A DNA stretch of 64,000 nt from CAWAMR01 sp963783095 (GCA_963783095.1 CAWAMR010000018.1:62001-126000); one strand, 5' to 3'. Counted from the stretch's first letter, positions 29,313-39,593 are shown. Notes: a model not told the origin generated them from the letters alone. Numbers and translations are program-made.

Positions 29313-30158
29313 TCAAATCAGTTGGATCGAGGCCTGGAATTCGGAGGCAGTCAAGGTGCGGTTCGCCGGGAGCAAGCAAAACGCTGCGGGCGAAGCACTG
29401 CTATCGAGGATGATATGTTGCTCGCCGTTGATGGCAAATCCCGTTTCCGGATGAAGGTGACCGGTAATGAGCCAGTCCGCATCGACCTTGCCCAGAAAAC
29501 CCGCAACGGTACTGAGCCTGGGATCACGGCCCCATAACAGGGAGAAGATCGGTCCTTTCACACTCAGATCCTCTGGAGCAATCACATCGGTTTCCAGGAG
29601 ATTGCGACTCGAAGCTCGTGACCGATCCCGTCGTTGGCAGACTATGGCTAAGAAAAATCCGGTTCGAGGTTCGCAAGGCGAGCGGCAACGCTCCGAATAG
29701 GCGCAGATATGCATCATAAATCTCTTTGCCCTTCCGCCGTAAGCTTCTTGAACGCCCTGCTGAAAGATTTGGTTGTAGTTTTCCTCACCCTTCATGATCG
29801 CTCGGCCGCTCCATTGAGCCAGTTCGTGATTGCCGCTGAGCAGATGGACTTGTTGCGGAAACTGGCATTTCATGGCACAGAACAAATCGAGCATCTGATG
29901 CGATTTGTCCCCGCCACCCGGATAACGATATTTTCCGTGAATGACCTCCTGAAGAATCAGATGTCGCCTGGGATGTGCCGGCAGGTTTGCCTTCTGAGTA
30001 AGAATCTGGAAGTTCCCGACGTGACCGTGAATGTCGCCCGCCACGAGAATATCTTCCGCTTCGAGTAATTGCGCAAACCGGCCCTTGCGACCTTGCGTCA
30101 GGCGGATCGCGTCGACGGCGCGGTAGATGGTTCGCAAGAGTCGATCGGGATCCGGCAT
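29313..30158 (-). CDS. Metallophosphoesterase (two compensating frameshifts)
   Basis: Calcineurin-like phosphoesterase of about 281 residues with the metal motifs 'VAGDIHGHVGNFQIL', 'LLSGNHELAQW' and 'ITGHLHPETGF'. Between about 29,735 and 29,610 the written frame gives a Cys/Arg-rich run unlike the rest, whereas another frame over the same bases reads 'KEIYDAYLRLFGALPLALRT', 'SNRIFLSHSLP'. Two opposite one-base shifts therefore hide about 40 correct codons without ending the protein. The 'SHSLP' stretch supplies a further expected metal His. Substrate unknown; protein phosphatase or nucleotide hydrolase activity is possible. Confidence 0.78.
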   Translation of the reverse strand: MPDPDRLLRTIYRAVDAIRLTQGRKGRFAQLLEAEDILVAGDIHGHVGNFQILTQKANLPAHPRRHLILQEVIHGKYRYPGGGDKSHQMLDLFCAMKCQFPQQVHLLSGNHELAQWSGRAIMKGEENYNQIFQQGVQEAYGGRAKRFMMHICAYSERCRSPCEPRTGFFLAIVCQRRDRSRASSRNLLETDVIAPEDLSVKGPIFSLLWGRDPRLSTVAGFLGKVDADWLITGHLHPETGFAINGEQHIILDSSASPAAFCLLPANRTLTASEFQASIQLI

Positions 30159-30393
30159 GATGGTTTTTTAGATGCGGTAACCTGAGATACCGGAAACGAG
30201 TCGGGCAACCCCCTTGCCGTCCCGGTGGTAAATAACGAAAATTTATCTTAGCGTTGTCAGGAACCTCTTGTCGAGACCCACCTTTCCCGGATGTCGGCTA
30301 AAACCGGCTTCACCCACACGAACGGATCTCCCCACCTCGACAACTCTTCATTAGTCTCCAAAGCATCTGGCCCGCTCGACGAGGCTTCGACAT

Positions 30394-30862
30394 ATGGAAT
30401 TGGTCCGGAATCTACGAGTCGATAGTGTCTCCCGATTGGAGCCGACCCCGCCTCGTCAGGTAGAATCGACGCAGACGGTCGCGGAAGCAGTCGAGTTAAT
30501 GCGCCGGGAAAAAGTTGGCTGTTTGCTCGTATGCAAGGCTGGGAAACTGGTGGGTCTGTTCACGGAACGGGATATGATCTGCCGGGTTCTGGGCGTCCGA
30601 AAAGCCTTGACTACCTCGATCGGTGAGGTTATGACCTCAACCCTTATTACCATCAAGCCCAAGAAGACCGATTCGGACCGCCATCCGGAAAATGCAACAG
30701 GGCGAGCATCGCCATTTGCCTGTGGTCGATGAGGAGGATCATCCTCTCGGGATCGTATCCGTGAAGCGGATAATCCATTATCTGGTGGAGCATTATCCAT
30801 CGGCGATCTATAACCTGCCGCCCGATCATGCCGTAGCCTCCCATGAACGGGAAGGAGCCTGA
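30394..30862 (+). CDS. CBS-domain pair protein (one frameshift)
   Basis: A stand-alone pair of CBS domains, about 156 residues. The first domain includes 'TVAEAVELMRREKVGCLLVC' and 'GKLVGLFTERDMICRVLG'. The second is read after a shift near 30,672 as 'RTAIRKMQQGEHRHLPVVDE', 'GIVSVKRIIHYLVEHYP'. Such pairs bind adenosyl nucleotides and regulate partner proteins. It is directly upstream of korA with only the 105-base tandem repeat between, and another CBS protein follows korB, so a regulatory link to the oxidoreductase is plausible. Confidence 0.82.
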
Positions 30863-31064
30863 TTATCCGTGGAGAGTGGAGGGTGAAGCGTGGAGGGAAA
30901 AGACAAATACCGCATGGTATTCACGCGCCACACTCCACCCGCCGCACTCCACCCGTTTTGAGCCTGATTATCCGTGGAGAGTGGAGGGTGAAGCGTGGAG
31001 GGAAAAGACAAATACCGCATGGTATTCACGCGCCACACTCCACCCGCCACACTCCACCCGTTTT
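30855..31064. repeat. Tandem duplication of a 105-bp unit
   Basis: Two copies (30855-30959 and 30960-31064) differ at one base by eye. The first begins inside the end of the CBS gene, so the duplication includes its last codons. Each unit holds a purine-rich arm (GTGGAGAGTGGAGGGTGAAG) and a complementary-like pyrimidine arm (CACTCCACCCGCC...), able to form a hairpin. It fills the gap before korA. Confidence 0.88.
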
Positions 31065-31096
31065 GAGTCCGGTGCTGTCTTTTTTCGAGGTTCGTT

Positions 31097-33062
31097 ATGT
31101 CTTCGAGTTCGACCGTCGGTGTTGAAACCTCTCCCGCTTCGGGGCCGCATGCGAATGGGGCCATGAAGAACGGGAATGTCATCGAAATCGATTCGGTGAC
31201 CATTCGATTTGCCGGTGATTCCGGCGATGGCATGCAATTGGCCGGCACTCAGTTTACCAATGCCTCCGCGATTCTCGGCAACGATATCTGCAACCTTGCC
31301 CGATTTTCCCGCCGAAATCCGGGCACCTGCCGGAACCCTGGCCGGCGTCTCCGGTCTTCAAGTTCACTTCGCCAGCAACGATATCCACACGCCCGGCGAT
31401 AAGTTGAATTGCCTGGTGGCCATGAACCCCGCCGCGCTGAAGACAAGCTTGCAAGGATCTCGACAGCGGCGGCATCCTGATCGTCAACTCCGACGCCTTC
31501 GATACGAGCGACCTGACCAAAGCCGGCTACGAGGCCAATCCGCTGGAAGACGGATTCGCTCAAGGGCTATCGAATGATTCGCGTGCCGATGACCAAACTG
31601 AACCGCGAGGCCGTTGCCGAATTGCAAGCTTTCAGCACGGCGAGGCCGATCGCTGCCGGAACTTCTTTGCACTCGGTCTGGTGTGCTGGCTGTACGAACG
31701 GCCGCTGGATCCCACGCTCAAGTGGATCAAGGAAAAATTCGCCAAGAACGCCGCGGTCATGGAAGCCAATACGCGGCCGCTGCAAGGCCGGCTACAATTA
31801 CGGCGAAACCGTGGAAGTAATGCCGGTTCACTACCGCGTTCCGAAGGCCAAGCTTCCACCCGGAACCTATCGCAAGATCACCGGCAATGAAGCCTTGGCG
31901 ATGGGGCTGGTGGCCGCCGACTCAACTCGCAGCGAAGCGACTCGTCTATTGCAGCTACCCGATCACTCCGGCCAGCGACATCCTGAACGAGCTGGCCGAC
32001 ATGAAAAAATTCGGCGTCAAGACCTTCAGGCCGAGGACGAAATCGCGGCCGATCGGCATGGCCATCGGCGCCGCCTTCGGCGGCGCCATCGGCGTCGACC
32101 GGCACCAGCGGTCCCGGCGTCTGCCTCAAGCCGAGGCGATCGGCCTGGCCGTGATGACCGAGTTGCCGCTGATCGTCATCAACGTGCAGCGCGGCGGCCC
32201 GAGCACCGGCCTGCCGACCAAGACCGAACAGGCCGACCTGTTGCAAGCGATGTTCGGCCGCAACGGCGAATGCCCGCTCGCCGATTATCGCGCCGCAGCG
32301 CCCGGCCGATTGCTTCGACATGGCGTTCGAAGCCGTCCGCATCGCCATCCGATTCATGACGCCGGTCATTCTCCTGACCGACGGCTATATCGCCAACGGC
32401 GCCGAGCCGTGGCAGATTCCGCGACCTGGAGATCTTGCCGCACGATCAAGATCACGCATCCGACCGAGCCCAACGGCAATCGGCCAACGGAACGGCACGG
32501 CTGCATTCCTGCCCTACGAACGCGACGAACGCTTGGTCCGCCCGTGGGCGATTCCGGGCACGCCGGGGCTCGAACACCGCATCGGCGGCATCGAGAAAGC
32601 AAGACGTCACCGGCAACGTCAATTACGATCCGCCAATCACGAACACATGATCAAGACCCGAGCGAAAAAAATCGCCAACATCGCCCACGAATTCCCGATC
32701 TTGTGTCGGAGGGCCAGCCGGAAGGGCGAGCTGCTGGTCATCGGCTGGGGCGGCACTTACGGTGCCATCGCGACCGCTGTGCAGCGCGCACACCGCAAGG
32801 GCCTCAAGGTCGCGCAAGCCCATCTGCGCTATCTCAATCCGATGCCGCAAGAACACCGGCGAGGTGTTGAAGCGCTTCAAGAAGGTTCTGGTTCCGGAGC
32901 TGAACGCCGGTCAACTGCTGTTGCTGTTGCGCGGCGAAGTATCTGGTCGATGCCATCGGCCTGAACAAGATCCAGGGCCGGCCGTTCCTGGTCAGCGAAA
33001 TCGAAGAGAAAATCGAGCAGCTTCTCAACCATGATCCGTACCCAAGAAGTGTTGCAGGATGA
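31097..33062 (+). CDS. korA: 2-oxoacid:ferredoxin oxidoreductase subunit alpha (about fifteen or more frameshifts)
   Basis: Fused gamma-alpha subunit of a 2-oxoglutarate/2-oxoacid:ferredoxin oxidoreductase, which makes acyl-CoA, CO2 and reduced ferredoxin. Reading through the shifts gives 'TIRFAGDSGDGMQLAGTQFT', 'PDFPAEIRAPAGTLAGVSG', 'CSYPITPASDILNELADMKK', 'GIGAAFGGAIG'-like and 'QRGGPSTGLPTKTEQADLLQ', all landmarks of the family, and a C-terminal domain (IGWGGTYGAIATAVQRAH). Single inserted or missing bases occur about every 100-150 bases from 31,298 to about 32,950, yet the residues between them stay conserved. No single frame exceeds a fraction of the about 650-residue protein. ATG 31097 follows GAGG. 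KorB follows. Confidence 0.85.
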
Positions 33063-33125
33063 TTCCTGAACATGACGTGTTCGCTCCGTGAATTCGATCC
33101 TAACTTTAACACCCTACTCATAACT

Positions 33126-34166
33126 ATGTCTGTCAACTACTCTTCCGACTCTGACCGCCAAAGATTTCGCCAGCGACCAGGAGATTCGCTGGTGTCCGGG
33201 CTGCGGCGACTATTCCATCCTCGCTCAGATGAAGAAAACGCTCAGCAGCCTGGGCATTCCCCGCGAGAAAATGGTGTTCGTTTCCGGAATCGGCTGCTCC
33301 AGCCGATTTCCCTATTACATGAACACCTATGGATTCCACACGATTCACGGCCGGGCACCCGACGTTCGCAACCGGCTGAAGGCTCGCCCGTCCCGATCTG
33401 CAAGTCTGGGTCGTCACCGGCGACGGCGACGGCCTGTCCATCGGCGGCAATCACCTGATGCACGCCATTCGCCGCAACATCGACCTGAAAATCCTGATGT
33501 TCAACAACGAAATCTACGGACTGACCAAGGGCCAGTATTCGCCGACGTCCCGGCTCGGGCACCAAAACCAAATCGAGCCCGCAAGGTTCGATTGATACTC
33601 CGCTCAGGCCGCTCGTCTTTGCGATCTCATCGCGCCGAGGCAACTTTCGTGGCCCGGACCGTGGACATGGACGTTCATCACCTGACGGCGATTCTGCAAA
33701 GAGCTGCGGCTCACAAGGGATCTGCCTTCGTCGAGATCTATCAGAACTGCAAGATCTTCAACGATGGTGTTTTTGAATACGCTTCCGACAAGAGCGTGAA
33801 GATCGGACTACGGTGCTTTATCTGGAACACGGCAAGCCGATGATTTTCGGCAAGGACAAGAACAAGGGGATTCGTTTCAACGGCACGCAACTCGAAGTCG
33901 TGGAGATCGGCAAGGACTGCGGGCTTGACGATGTGCTGGTCCACGACGAAAAAATCGATAACCATACGATGGCCTACCTGTTGAGTCAGATGGTTCACGA
34001 TCCGAAGGATGAGAAACCGTTCCCCGAATGCGTTGGCGTTCTTCGGAATGTCCAGCATGCAACCTACGAAGAGACCCTCGAAGCCCAGATCCAAAGCGTT
34101 CAGGCAAAAGGCAAAGGCGACCTCGAAAAGCTCTTCCGTAACGATGATTTGTGGGTAGTGGAATGA
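33126..34166 (+). CDS. korB: 2-oxoacid:ferredoxin oxidoreductase subunit beta (several frameshifts)
   Basis: Thiamine-diphosphate subunit. Repaired reading gives 'EIRWCPGCGDYSILAQMKKT' (Cys ligand and TPP region), 'GIGCSSRFPYYMNTYGFHTI' with 'HGRAP', the TPP-binding 'VVTGDGDGLSIGGNHLMHAI' and 'FNNEIYGLTKGQYSPTS', and a C-terminal beta-subunit domain. Shifts lie near 33,150, 33,380, 33,550-33,640 and 33,810. The last part from 33,813 is clean and ends KLFRNDDLWVVE. About 346 residues, as usual. It works with KorA and is probably fed or drained by ferredoxin in central metabolism. Confidence 0.87.
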
Positions 34167-34216
34167 GTTTTCGCAATCACTCTCTAAGGTACCGGTTGCA
34201 GAATTGGCGTCAGCGA

Positions 34217-34411
34217 TTGTAGGGCGGGTCGAGGCTTTGCGAGGCCCGCCGAGCGTAGTCCGGACACTCCGTGGCCGGTTGAGGATTTCAATTCGGCCTC
34301 GGGGTGTCCGAACTACGTTTTCAGCGATTCCGGCATCGGAACCGCTTTGCGAGGCCCGCCAGCGAGGTGCCGCTTCATGGCGGGCCTCGCAAAGCCTCGA
34401 CCCGCCCTACA
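34217..34411. repeat. Family A palindromic cluster with a nested second palindrome
   Basis: A forward family A unit (about 34219-34250) and an inverted unit (about 34377-34410) enclose a different inverted repeat: GTAGTCCGGACACTCCG (about 34255) against CGGGGTGTCCGAACTAC (about 34303). A partial family A piece (about 34347-34362) follows. It lies just after korB. Confidence 0.82.
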
Positions 34412-34461
34412 CTGTCAGTGCCTAGAGAGTAGAAAAGGCATTTAGGAACTTTGGATTTCCC

Positions 34462-34976
34462 ATGATCTGTCCATCCTGCGGTCACGTGAATATTCCGGGG
34501 AGTGATGAATGCGGTCGGTGCAAACTCGACCTTGCACCGCTGGACCGTCCCGTTGCGAAGATCGGATCGAAGCCAGTCTGATGACCGACACGATTCGCTC
34601 GCTCAAACCGAAAAAGCCCGTCACGATTTCCGAATCTGCAACTTTGGGTTATGCATTGCAGGTTCTGATTGATCAGGAAATCGGCGCGGTTCTCGTGACC
34701 AACCAGATCGGGCTGTTGGTGGGTATTTTGACCGAGCGAGATTATCTCAACAAGGTCGTGGGAATTCATGAAGATTTTTGCCGGCTCGCTCTTGCGGGCA
34801 TCATGACGCCCAACCCCGAAACGGTTGAAATGACCGATTCGCTCGCCTACGCCTTACAGAAGATGGATGGGGGAAGTTATCGCCATCTGCCGGTGGTCGA
34901 GGAAGGCCGGCCTGTTGGAATTGTCTTGGTGCGCGATGTGATTCGCTATGTCACCAGGATCGCACGGGACCAGTAA
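34462..34976 (+). CDS. CBS-domain pair protein with N-terminal zinc ribbon (one frameshift)
   Basis: ATG 34462 opens a zinc-ribbon start (MICPSCGHVNIPGSDECGRC). A shift near 34,557 joins it to two CBS domains: 'TLGYALQVLIDQEIGAVLVT', 'GLLVGILTERDYLNKVVG', 'SLAYALQKMDGGSYRHLPVV' and 'GIVLVRDVIRYVTRIAR'. About 171 residues. CBS pairs sense adenylates, and the zinc ribbon may hold a partner. With the CBS gene at 30394 it brackets korA/korB; both resemble each other in length and in the 'HLPVV' second-domain strand. Confidence 0.78.
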
Positions 34977-34979
34977 TCA

Positions 34980-35335
34980 GAATCTAACCACAGACTCACA
35001 GCGCGGCGTAGCCGCAACCAAAGGATGCAAAGGTTCGCCGAAGGCGAGCGTCGGGGCGTTAGCCCGACGTGGACTGCATCTGCCGAACCGCGCATCTTCG
35101 CACCGCACATTCGCCGCTTGAATTAAATCCAAGCAACAGTGGGTGGAGCCCACGTCGGGCTAACGCCCCGACGCTCGCCTTCGGCGAGAAATCGCCCTAA
35201 ATCTCTGTACGGCGCAAAGATTTTCGACACCAGCAGTACAGAGAACACCGAGACGATATGAAATCAATCCGAGCCTGAAGCATCGGCGAAGAAGTTCCAG
35301 GTATGGTTTTCTCTGTGACTTTGTGGTTAATGATT
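34980..35335. repeat. Nested repeats: CACAGAG arms around a family B palindrome
   Basis: Outer arms TAACCACAGACTCACAG (about 34984) and CTCTGTGACTTTGTGGTTA (about 35312) flank a diverged family B palindrome with GGCGTTAGCCCGACGTGG (about 35048) and its complement (about 35148-35178). One element seems to have landed inside another. No gene is seen in this 365-base gap. Confidence 0.7.
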
Positions 35336-35343
35336 CTGAACAA

Positions 35344-36103
35344 TTACGCCGCGGCCAATTGCAGACGATCCGATTGACGCACTGCGGCCTGCAGGAAGCA
35401 TTCAAATAGCTGCATATCCAAAGCGGATGCGGTATCGGCTTCCGGATGCCACTGTACTGCCATGCAGAACCAGTTTGGATCGATCGATTCGATCGATTCG
35501 ATCACGCCGTCGGGCGACCGGCGCCGACCCGCATTTTCGGAGCCACCGTGTTGATGCCTTGATGGTGCCGGCTATTGACGCGCAATTCGCAATCGCCGTA
35601 GATTTCTTCGATCTTCGATATCGGGTTCGAGCGTGACCATGTGCCGATGCGGTCCGCCGGATGGATCGAAGTGCGGCAGCGCCTTCGGCTGGTCGAGCGG
35701 CAAATGCAAGAACAGGGAGCCGCCCATCAACGACGTTGAGTTGCTGCATTCCCAGACCAATCGCCAGCACCGACATTTGCCGCTCGATCACTTTTTGGAC
35801 GAGTATGCGATCGCTGATTTCCCGGCGTTCGGCCATCGGCTGCACGGCCGGCGACGGTCGGCAGGCCTTGCCGGCGCGGGTCGATGTCGAGACCGCCGGT
35901 CAGCACATGCCGTCGATACGATCGAGAAGTGCGTCGATTTCCGCTTCCTTGCCGAGCGGGGGGCAGGAAATCGGTAATCCGCCGGCCTGCATGACCGCAT
36001 CGAAGTAGCCCGCGTTGAGCCGGGCATGAGCGGAAGAGGTTTTGGTGGCGTTGTAAAAGTCGGTGTTGATGCCGATAAGCGGACGGGTGTTGTTCGCAGA
36101 CAT
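35344..36103 (-). CDS. Class I amidotransferase-like protein (peptidase C26 family) lacking the catalytic Cys
   Basis: Gamma-glutamyl-GABA hydrolase/PuuD-like protein of about 250 residues. Features: 'RPLIGINTDFYNATKTSSAH', 'GYFDAVMQAGGLPISCPPLG', 'LTGGLDIDPRRQG' and the late catalytic 'VQWHPEAD' (His, Glu). The nucleophile elbow, normally I-C-x-G, reads 'VLAIGLGMQQLNVVDG', with Gly encoded by GGT where Cys (TGT) is expected. The change is a substitution inside a clean stretch, not a frame effect. It may thus be a non-catalytic member, or a family with another nucleophile. Shifts occur near 35,905, 35,865, 35,730 and 35,600. It is divergent from the endonuclease-like gene. Confidence 0.75.
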
Positions 36104-36159
36104 TCTTGATCATCCTCCCTGATGACCGATGCCGAGACGGTCGGCAAAGCATAAGCAAT

Positions 36160-36178
36160 CCCGACAATCCTTGTCGGG
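36160..36178. repeat. Short hairpin in the divergent promoter region
   Basis: Arms CCCGACAA (36160-36167) and TTGTCGGG (36171-36178) with a three-base loop. It lies in the 194-base gap between the C26-like gene (-) and the endonuclease-like gene (+). It could be an operator or attenuator for the C26-like gene; no T-tract follows. Confidence 0.55.
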
Positions 36179-36297
36179 TTTACCGGAGAGTTAGAACTTC
36201 CGGGAAGGAGAAGATACTGCAATGTGGCGGAGAATTGCAACCCCAAGATTTTTTCATTCTTTTCGAGTAAACTACACTTGAAAGGGAGGGATCGAAA

Positions 36298-37030
36298 ATG
36301 CCGTTGATGGACCATTTTCAGCCGCCGCTTCGCCAGGAAGTACCGTGGACCGGGTTTCATGCCGATTGGGCGTCGGCGATTGCCCACGACTTGAACAGGC
36401 GCTGGTTGCCGCCTCATTACCGCGCGGTGCCGAGCGTGACACTCGACGGCGGCGCGGTCGAGATCGATGTTGCGACTCTGCGAGATGCGGGCTGGAAAAG
36501 AGCAGGCTCCTACCGATGCCAAAGCGTGTTTGAATCGTCCGAGCCTGTGGGAACTGCGGTTCTCGATTTCGCAAAACTCGAATCGTTCGAGGTCTTGGTC
36601 CTCTACGACAACGGGGAAGTAAACCTGATGGCGGCGATCGAGTAGTCGATCCAGCGAACAAAGATCGACCGCAAAAACGACAGGCTTTCGCGATGAGTGC
36701 GCGAACTATCTCAACCAAAGAATATCGCTATTGATCGTCGATACGGTTACCGAGCGCCGGACCAATATGCATGCGAATATCTTGAATTTGCTCGAAGTCG
36801 CCCCTGAAAATCGCTGGCAATCAGCGACGGACCTTTACGCGGTCGCTTACCGCTCTCGCCAGGAAAACAGCCACACGCGGATCGATTGGTGGCCCCAGAC
36901 ACTTCAAATCGGATCAGTGCTACCCCAAATGCAGTTGTGGATTGGATTGGATATTTGTGTTTCTGTCGATCTGGAATCGACGTACTTGACGACCTGCCAT
37001 GGGTGGCGAATCCCAATGCCGAAGAATTAG
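36298..37030 (+). CDS. Putative restriction-endonuclease-fold protein, planctomycete family (two frameshifts)
   Basis: About 244 residues when two shifts (near 36,640 and 36,700) are repaired. It begins MPLMDHFQPPLRQEVPWTGF, contains 'AVEIDVATLRD', 'VLVLYDNGEVNLMAAIELVS' with 'PANKDRP', and 'ISLLIVDTVTERRTNMHANI'. This pattern (D-x(n)-E-x-V/K, 'IELVSPaNKDRP') is that of a DUF4058/Uma2-like family with a PD-(D/E)XK-type fold, abundant in planctomycetes. Biological role not known. It ends three bases before the convergent CoA-transferase stop. Confidence 0.6.
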
Positions 37031-37032
37031 AT

Positions 37033-37802
37033 TCATCCACCTTTTTTGAGCACATACCCCAAAGGATCGACTTCCTCTCGCAAAATACGTAATTCTTCCT
37101 CTGTCGGCGCAGTTGTCGCCTGCAAATCCGCCGCGACTTCGAAGGCGAATGAGGTTGCCTTCTTGACTTCTTCCAGTGTTTTGCCGGGATGCAGGCTCAG
37201 CACCATCATCCTTTTGGTTTCGCGGTGGAATCCCAGAACCGCCAATTCCGTGATCACTCGATGCGGGCCGGTGTCCTTCGGCAACCCCGCGGCTTCGCGC
37301 AGCGCCGGGGCCGGTCAGATAGCCGGGACTGGTCAAGAAATCGAGAGACTCGACGAATTTCTTCGGGTCGTGACGCATGATAATCAGTGTGCGCCAACAG
37401 AACAATGCCAGATCGTCGGCACCGCCGCTGCCCGGTAGTCGAACCTTCGGTTTTCGGTAATCGGTGCCGATCATCGTCGAGTTGAGGTTGCCGAAGGGGT
37501 CGATCTGCGCCGCTGAGGAAGGTGTAGTCCATCAGCCCGCGCTGACAAAACTGCATCACCTCGGCCATGCTCGTCGCCATCAGGCGCGGTGGATGGTCCG
37601 GAATCGCCCACGCTGATCGGCATCGTGGGCAATTGCGGAGCAACGCCGCCGGCTTCAAAGAAAATCACAAGGTTCGGGGCATCGGCCTGTTGGGCAAGCA
37701 TCGCCGCGGCGCAGGGAACTCCCGTTCCGACCGCAACCGAGCAGCGATCTTCAAGTTCGGCGCCGCACAGGCAATCATTAATTCAACCGGAGAGTAGTTC
37801 AT
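37033..37802 (-). CDS. CoA-transferase subunit beta (several frameshifts)
   Basis: Subunit B of a 3-oxoacid/glutaconate-type CoA-transferase. Repaired reading: MNYSPVELMIACAA at the start (ATG 37802), 'MLAQQADAPNLVIFFEAGGV', 'RGLMDYTFLSGAQIDPFGN', 'LPGSGGADDLALFCWRTLII' and 'GPHRVITELAVLGFHRETKR' to 'EVDPLGYVLKKGG'. The 'G-S-G-G-A' stretch and 'VITELAVLGF' are family landmarks. Shifts lie near 37,730, 37,600, 37,510, 37,420 and 37,300. About 257 residues. Its alpha subunit is probably the gene at 40478-41488, separated by ABC-transporter genes and repeats, which is unusual since these subunits are normally adjacent. CoA donor and acceptor are unknown. Confidence 0.8.
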
Positions 37803-37833
37803 TTCTTCAGTTCCAAAATATAGCGGTCCAGCT

Positions 37834-37941
37834 GGTTAGTGGTCAGTGGTCAGCAGATAGTAAGAACCAAATACTGTCATTCGGCGTTTACAAATCGACT
37901 ACTAGGAACCACTACTTCTGACCACTGTCCACTGACCACTA
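37834..37941. repeat. Inverted repeat of the TGGTCAGTGGTCAG type
   Basis: Left GGTTAGTGGTCAGTGGTCAG (about 37834-37853) and right CTGACCACTGTCCACTGACC (about 37918-37937) flank about 65 bases. The same motif occurs at both ends of the gap at 61.36-61.65 kb. Confidence 0.75.
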
Positions 37942-37945
37942 TCCA

Positions 37946-39521
37946 TTATTCGTGCCGCAAGGCATCCACCGGCTCTCGACCCTTGCCGCTCGGCGCGGGG
38001 CAGCAGTGCCGCCAGCGTGGTGACGATCATTGCGAAGACCGGCACGATAACGACCAGCCAAAGAGGGTAGATAAACAAGGTTTCCGGGCAGTGCGCCCTC
38101 GGCCTGCTTGGCCATTTCACTCAAGCCCATCTTGTTGCCGGGGAATTTTGCGAGCCAGCCTAGCATGACACCCGCAACTCCACCCATGAAGCCGATCAGA
38201 CAGCCTTCGATCAGAAACATGGTCATCACCTGCCGATCGGCGTGCGCGAACGGCTTTCATGATCCCGATTTCCCTGGTGTGTTCCAGAACACTGGTAAAC
38301 ATCGTGTTGGTGATGCCCACAGCTGCAACGACCAACGCAACCAGGGCGATAAAATCCATGGCAAAGCCGATCAGCATCACATTGCGGCGAATTTGTTGGA
38401 CGATCAGTCCAAACGAGAATTCCTGGAGACCCATGCTCTTAATGTGCCCGACGACCTCTTGAAGATTCTCTTCCTTTTCTACCAGGATTCTCGCCCTGGG
38501 ATAACCCATCTCGGCCCGACGGGGCAACTCGCTGAAAATCGCGTTCGCCGTTTCCTGCGGCAACAGCACATCGGAAGAATTCAGCGGGCCGTCCATGATT
38601 TCGTCGCCGGGAGGATCGCTTTTCTCCGTGCCGCGAATCACGCCGACGATCCTCAGTTCCGCCTCGATTCTTTCTTTTCTTCGATCTTCTTGGCTCCGGG
38701 CTGCTTTTCGCTTTAGCACTTTGAGCAGCTTCGCCTTCTCGTCGGCCGGGAGATTGATGTTGGCGATAAGGGCAGGCATCTGCTTCCAGGCTTTGTCGAG
38801 AATGCGAATCTCGTCCTCGCTGAGCCGGCTGGCATCGCCCTCAAAAAGCGACAGCAGACTCAGTTCCGGACGCCGGGCGTTGCTCAACTCGATGCGAAGG
38901 GTCTTGCCGACACAGGCTTGCACTTCGGCATCGTCGCGTTTCCCAAGACGATAGAGGAGGTATTCGCTGACGATAGCCTCGTGAGCATTCGAGCCCGTGA
39001 AGCCGGTGCCGACCTCAATTCGCTGTGCCAGATGCCGGGCGTTGGGCAGGATGCCGGCGACGGGGCCGGGAGTGGTGTTGCCGTCCAGATAGATTCGAGC
39101 ATACTCGTTCAGATCGGGTTCAACGGAAACCACGTGGGGGATGGCCCGCAATTCATCGAGACGTTCCTGCGTCAACGGCTTCGGAACACTCTGGGTATTG
39201 GCGCCTCCAGCGCCGAACTTCCTGTTTGCGAATGCGTTCGCGCTTGGCATCGCTCATTTCTCCCGGAACCTTGAGTATCTCCTCCGGCACTCCGGCTAAG
39301 GTCTCGTCAACTCGATCGCCTGCGGGGAAGACCGTGATTTGCCGGAGCCGATCTTCCTTTCGAAACTGGGCGTCGACGGCTTCTTTCACGCCAATCCCGC
39401 AAGCCAGGCTGACTACCAGAGTGCCGCAGCCGATGGCGACACCGATCAAGGTGAGCGTGGTGCGGAGCTTCTGCCGCCAAAGAGATAGAACGCCGGTTCG
39501 GATTATGTCGGATGTCAGCAA
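37946..39521 (-). CDS. ABC transporter permease, MacB/FtsX type (several frameshifts)
   Basis: Permease with one N-terminal membrane helix (LRTTLTLIGVAIGCGTLVVS), a large extracytoplasmic MacB-type domain of about 270 residues, and a C-terminal FtsX domain of three helices ('FAMDFIALVALVVAAVGITN', 'TREIGIMKAVGARR', 'FLIEGCLIGFMGGVAGVMLG', then 'YPLWLVVIVPVFAMIVTTLA' with 'VDALRHE' at the end). Shifts lie near 39,215, 38,240, 38,080 and 37,975. TTG 39521 behind GGGAAG is the preferred start; GTG 39587 is possible. With the ATPase gene next upstream on the same strand it forms a MacB-like exporter, likely for lipoproteins, peptides or lipids. Confidence 0.8.
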
Positions 39522-39593
39522 CGAAATCTTCCCACTGCGTCCTCCAGGCTGAGTATTAACCCACAAGTGGAACGGAGACGCAAGCACTAATTC

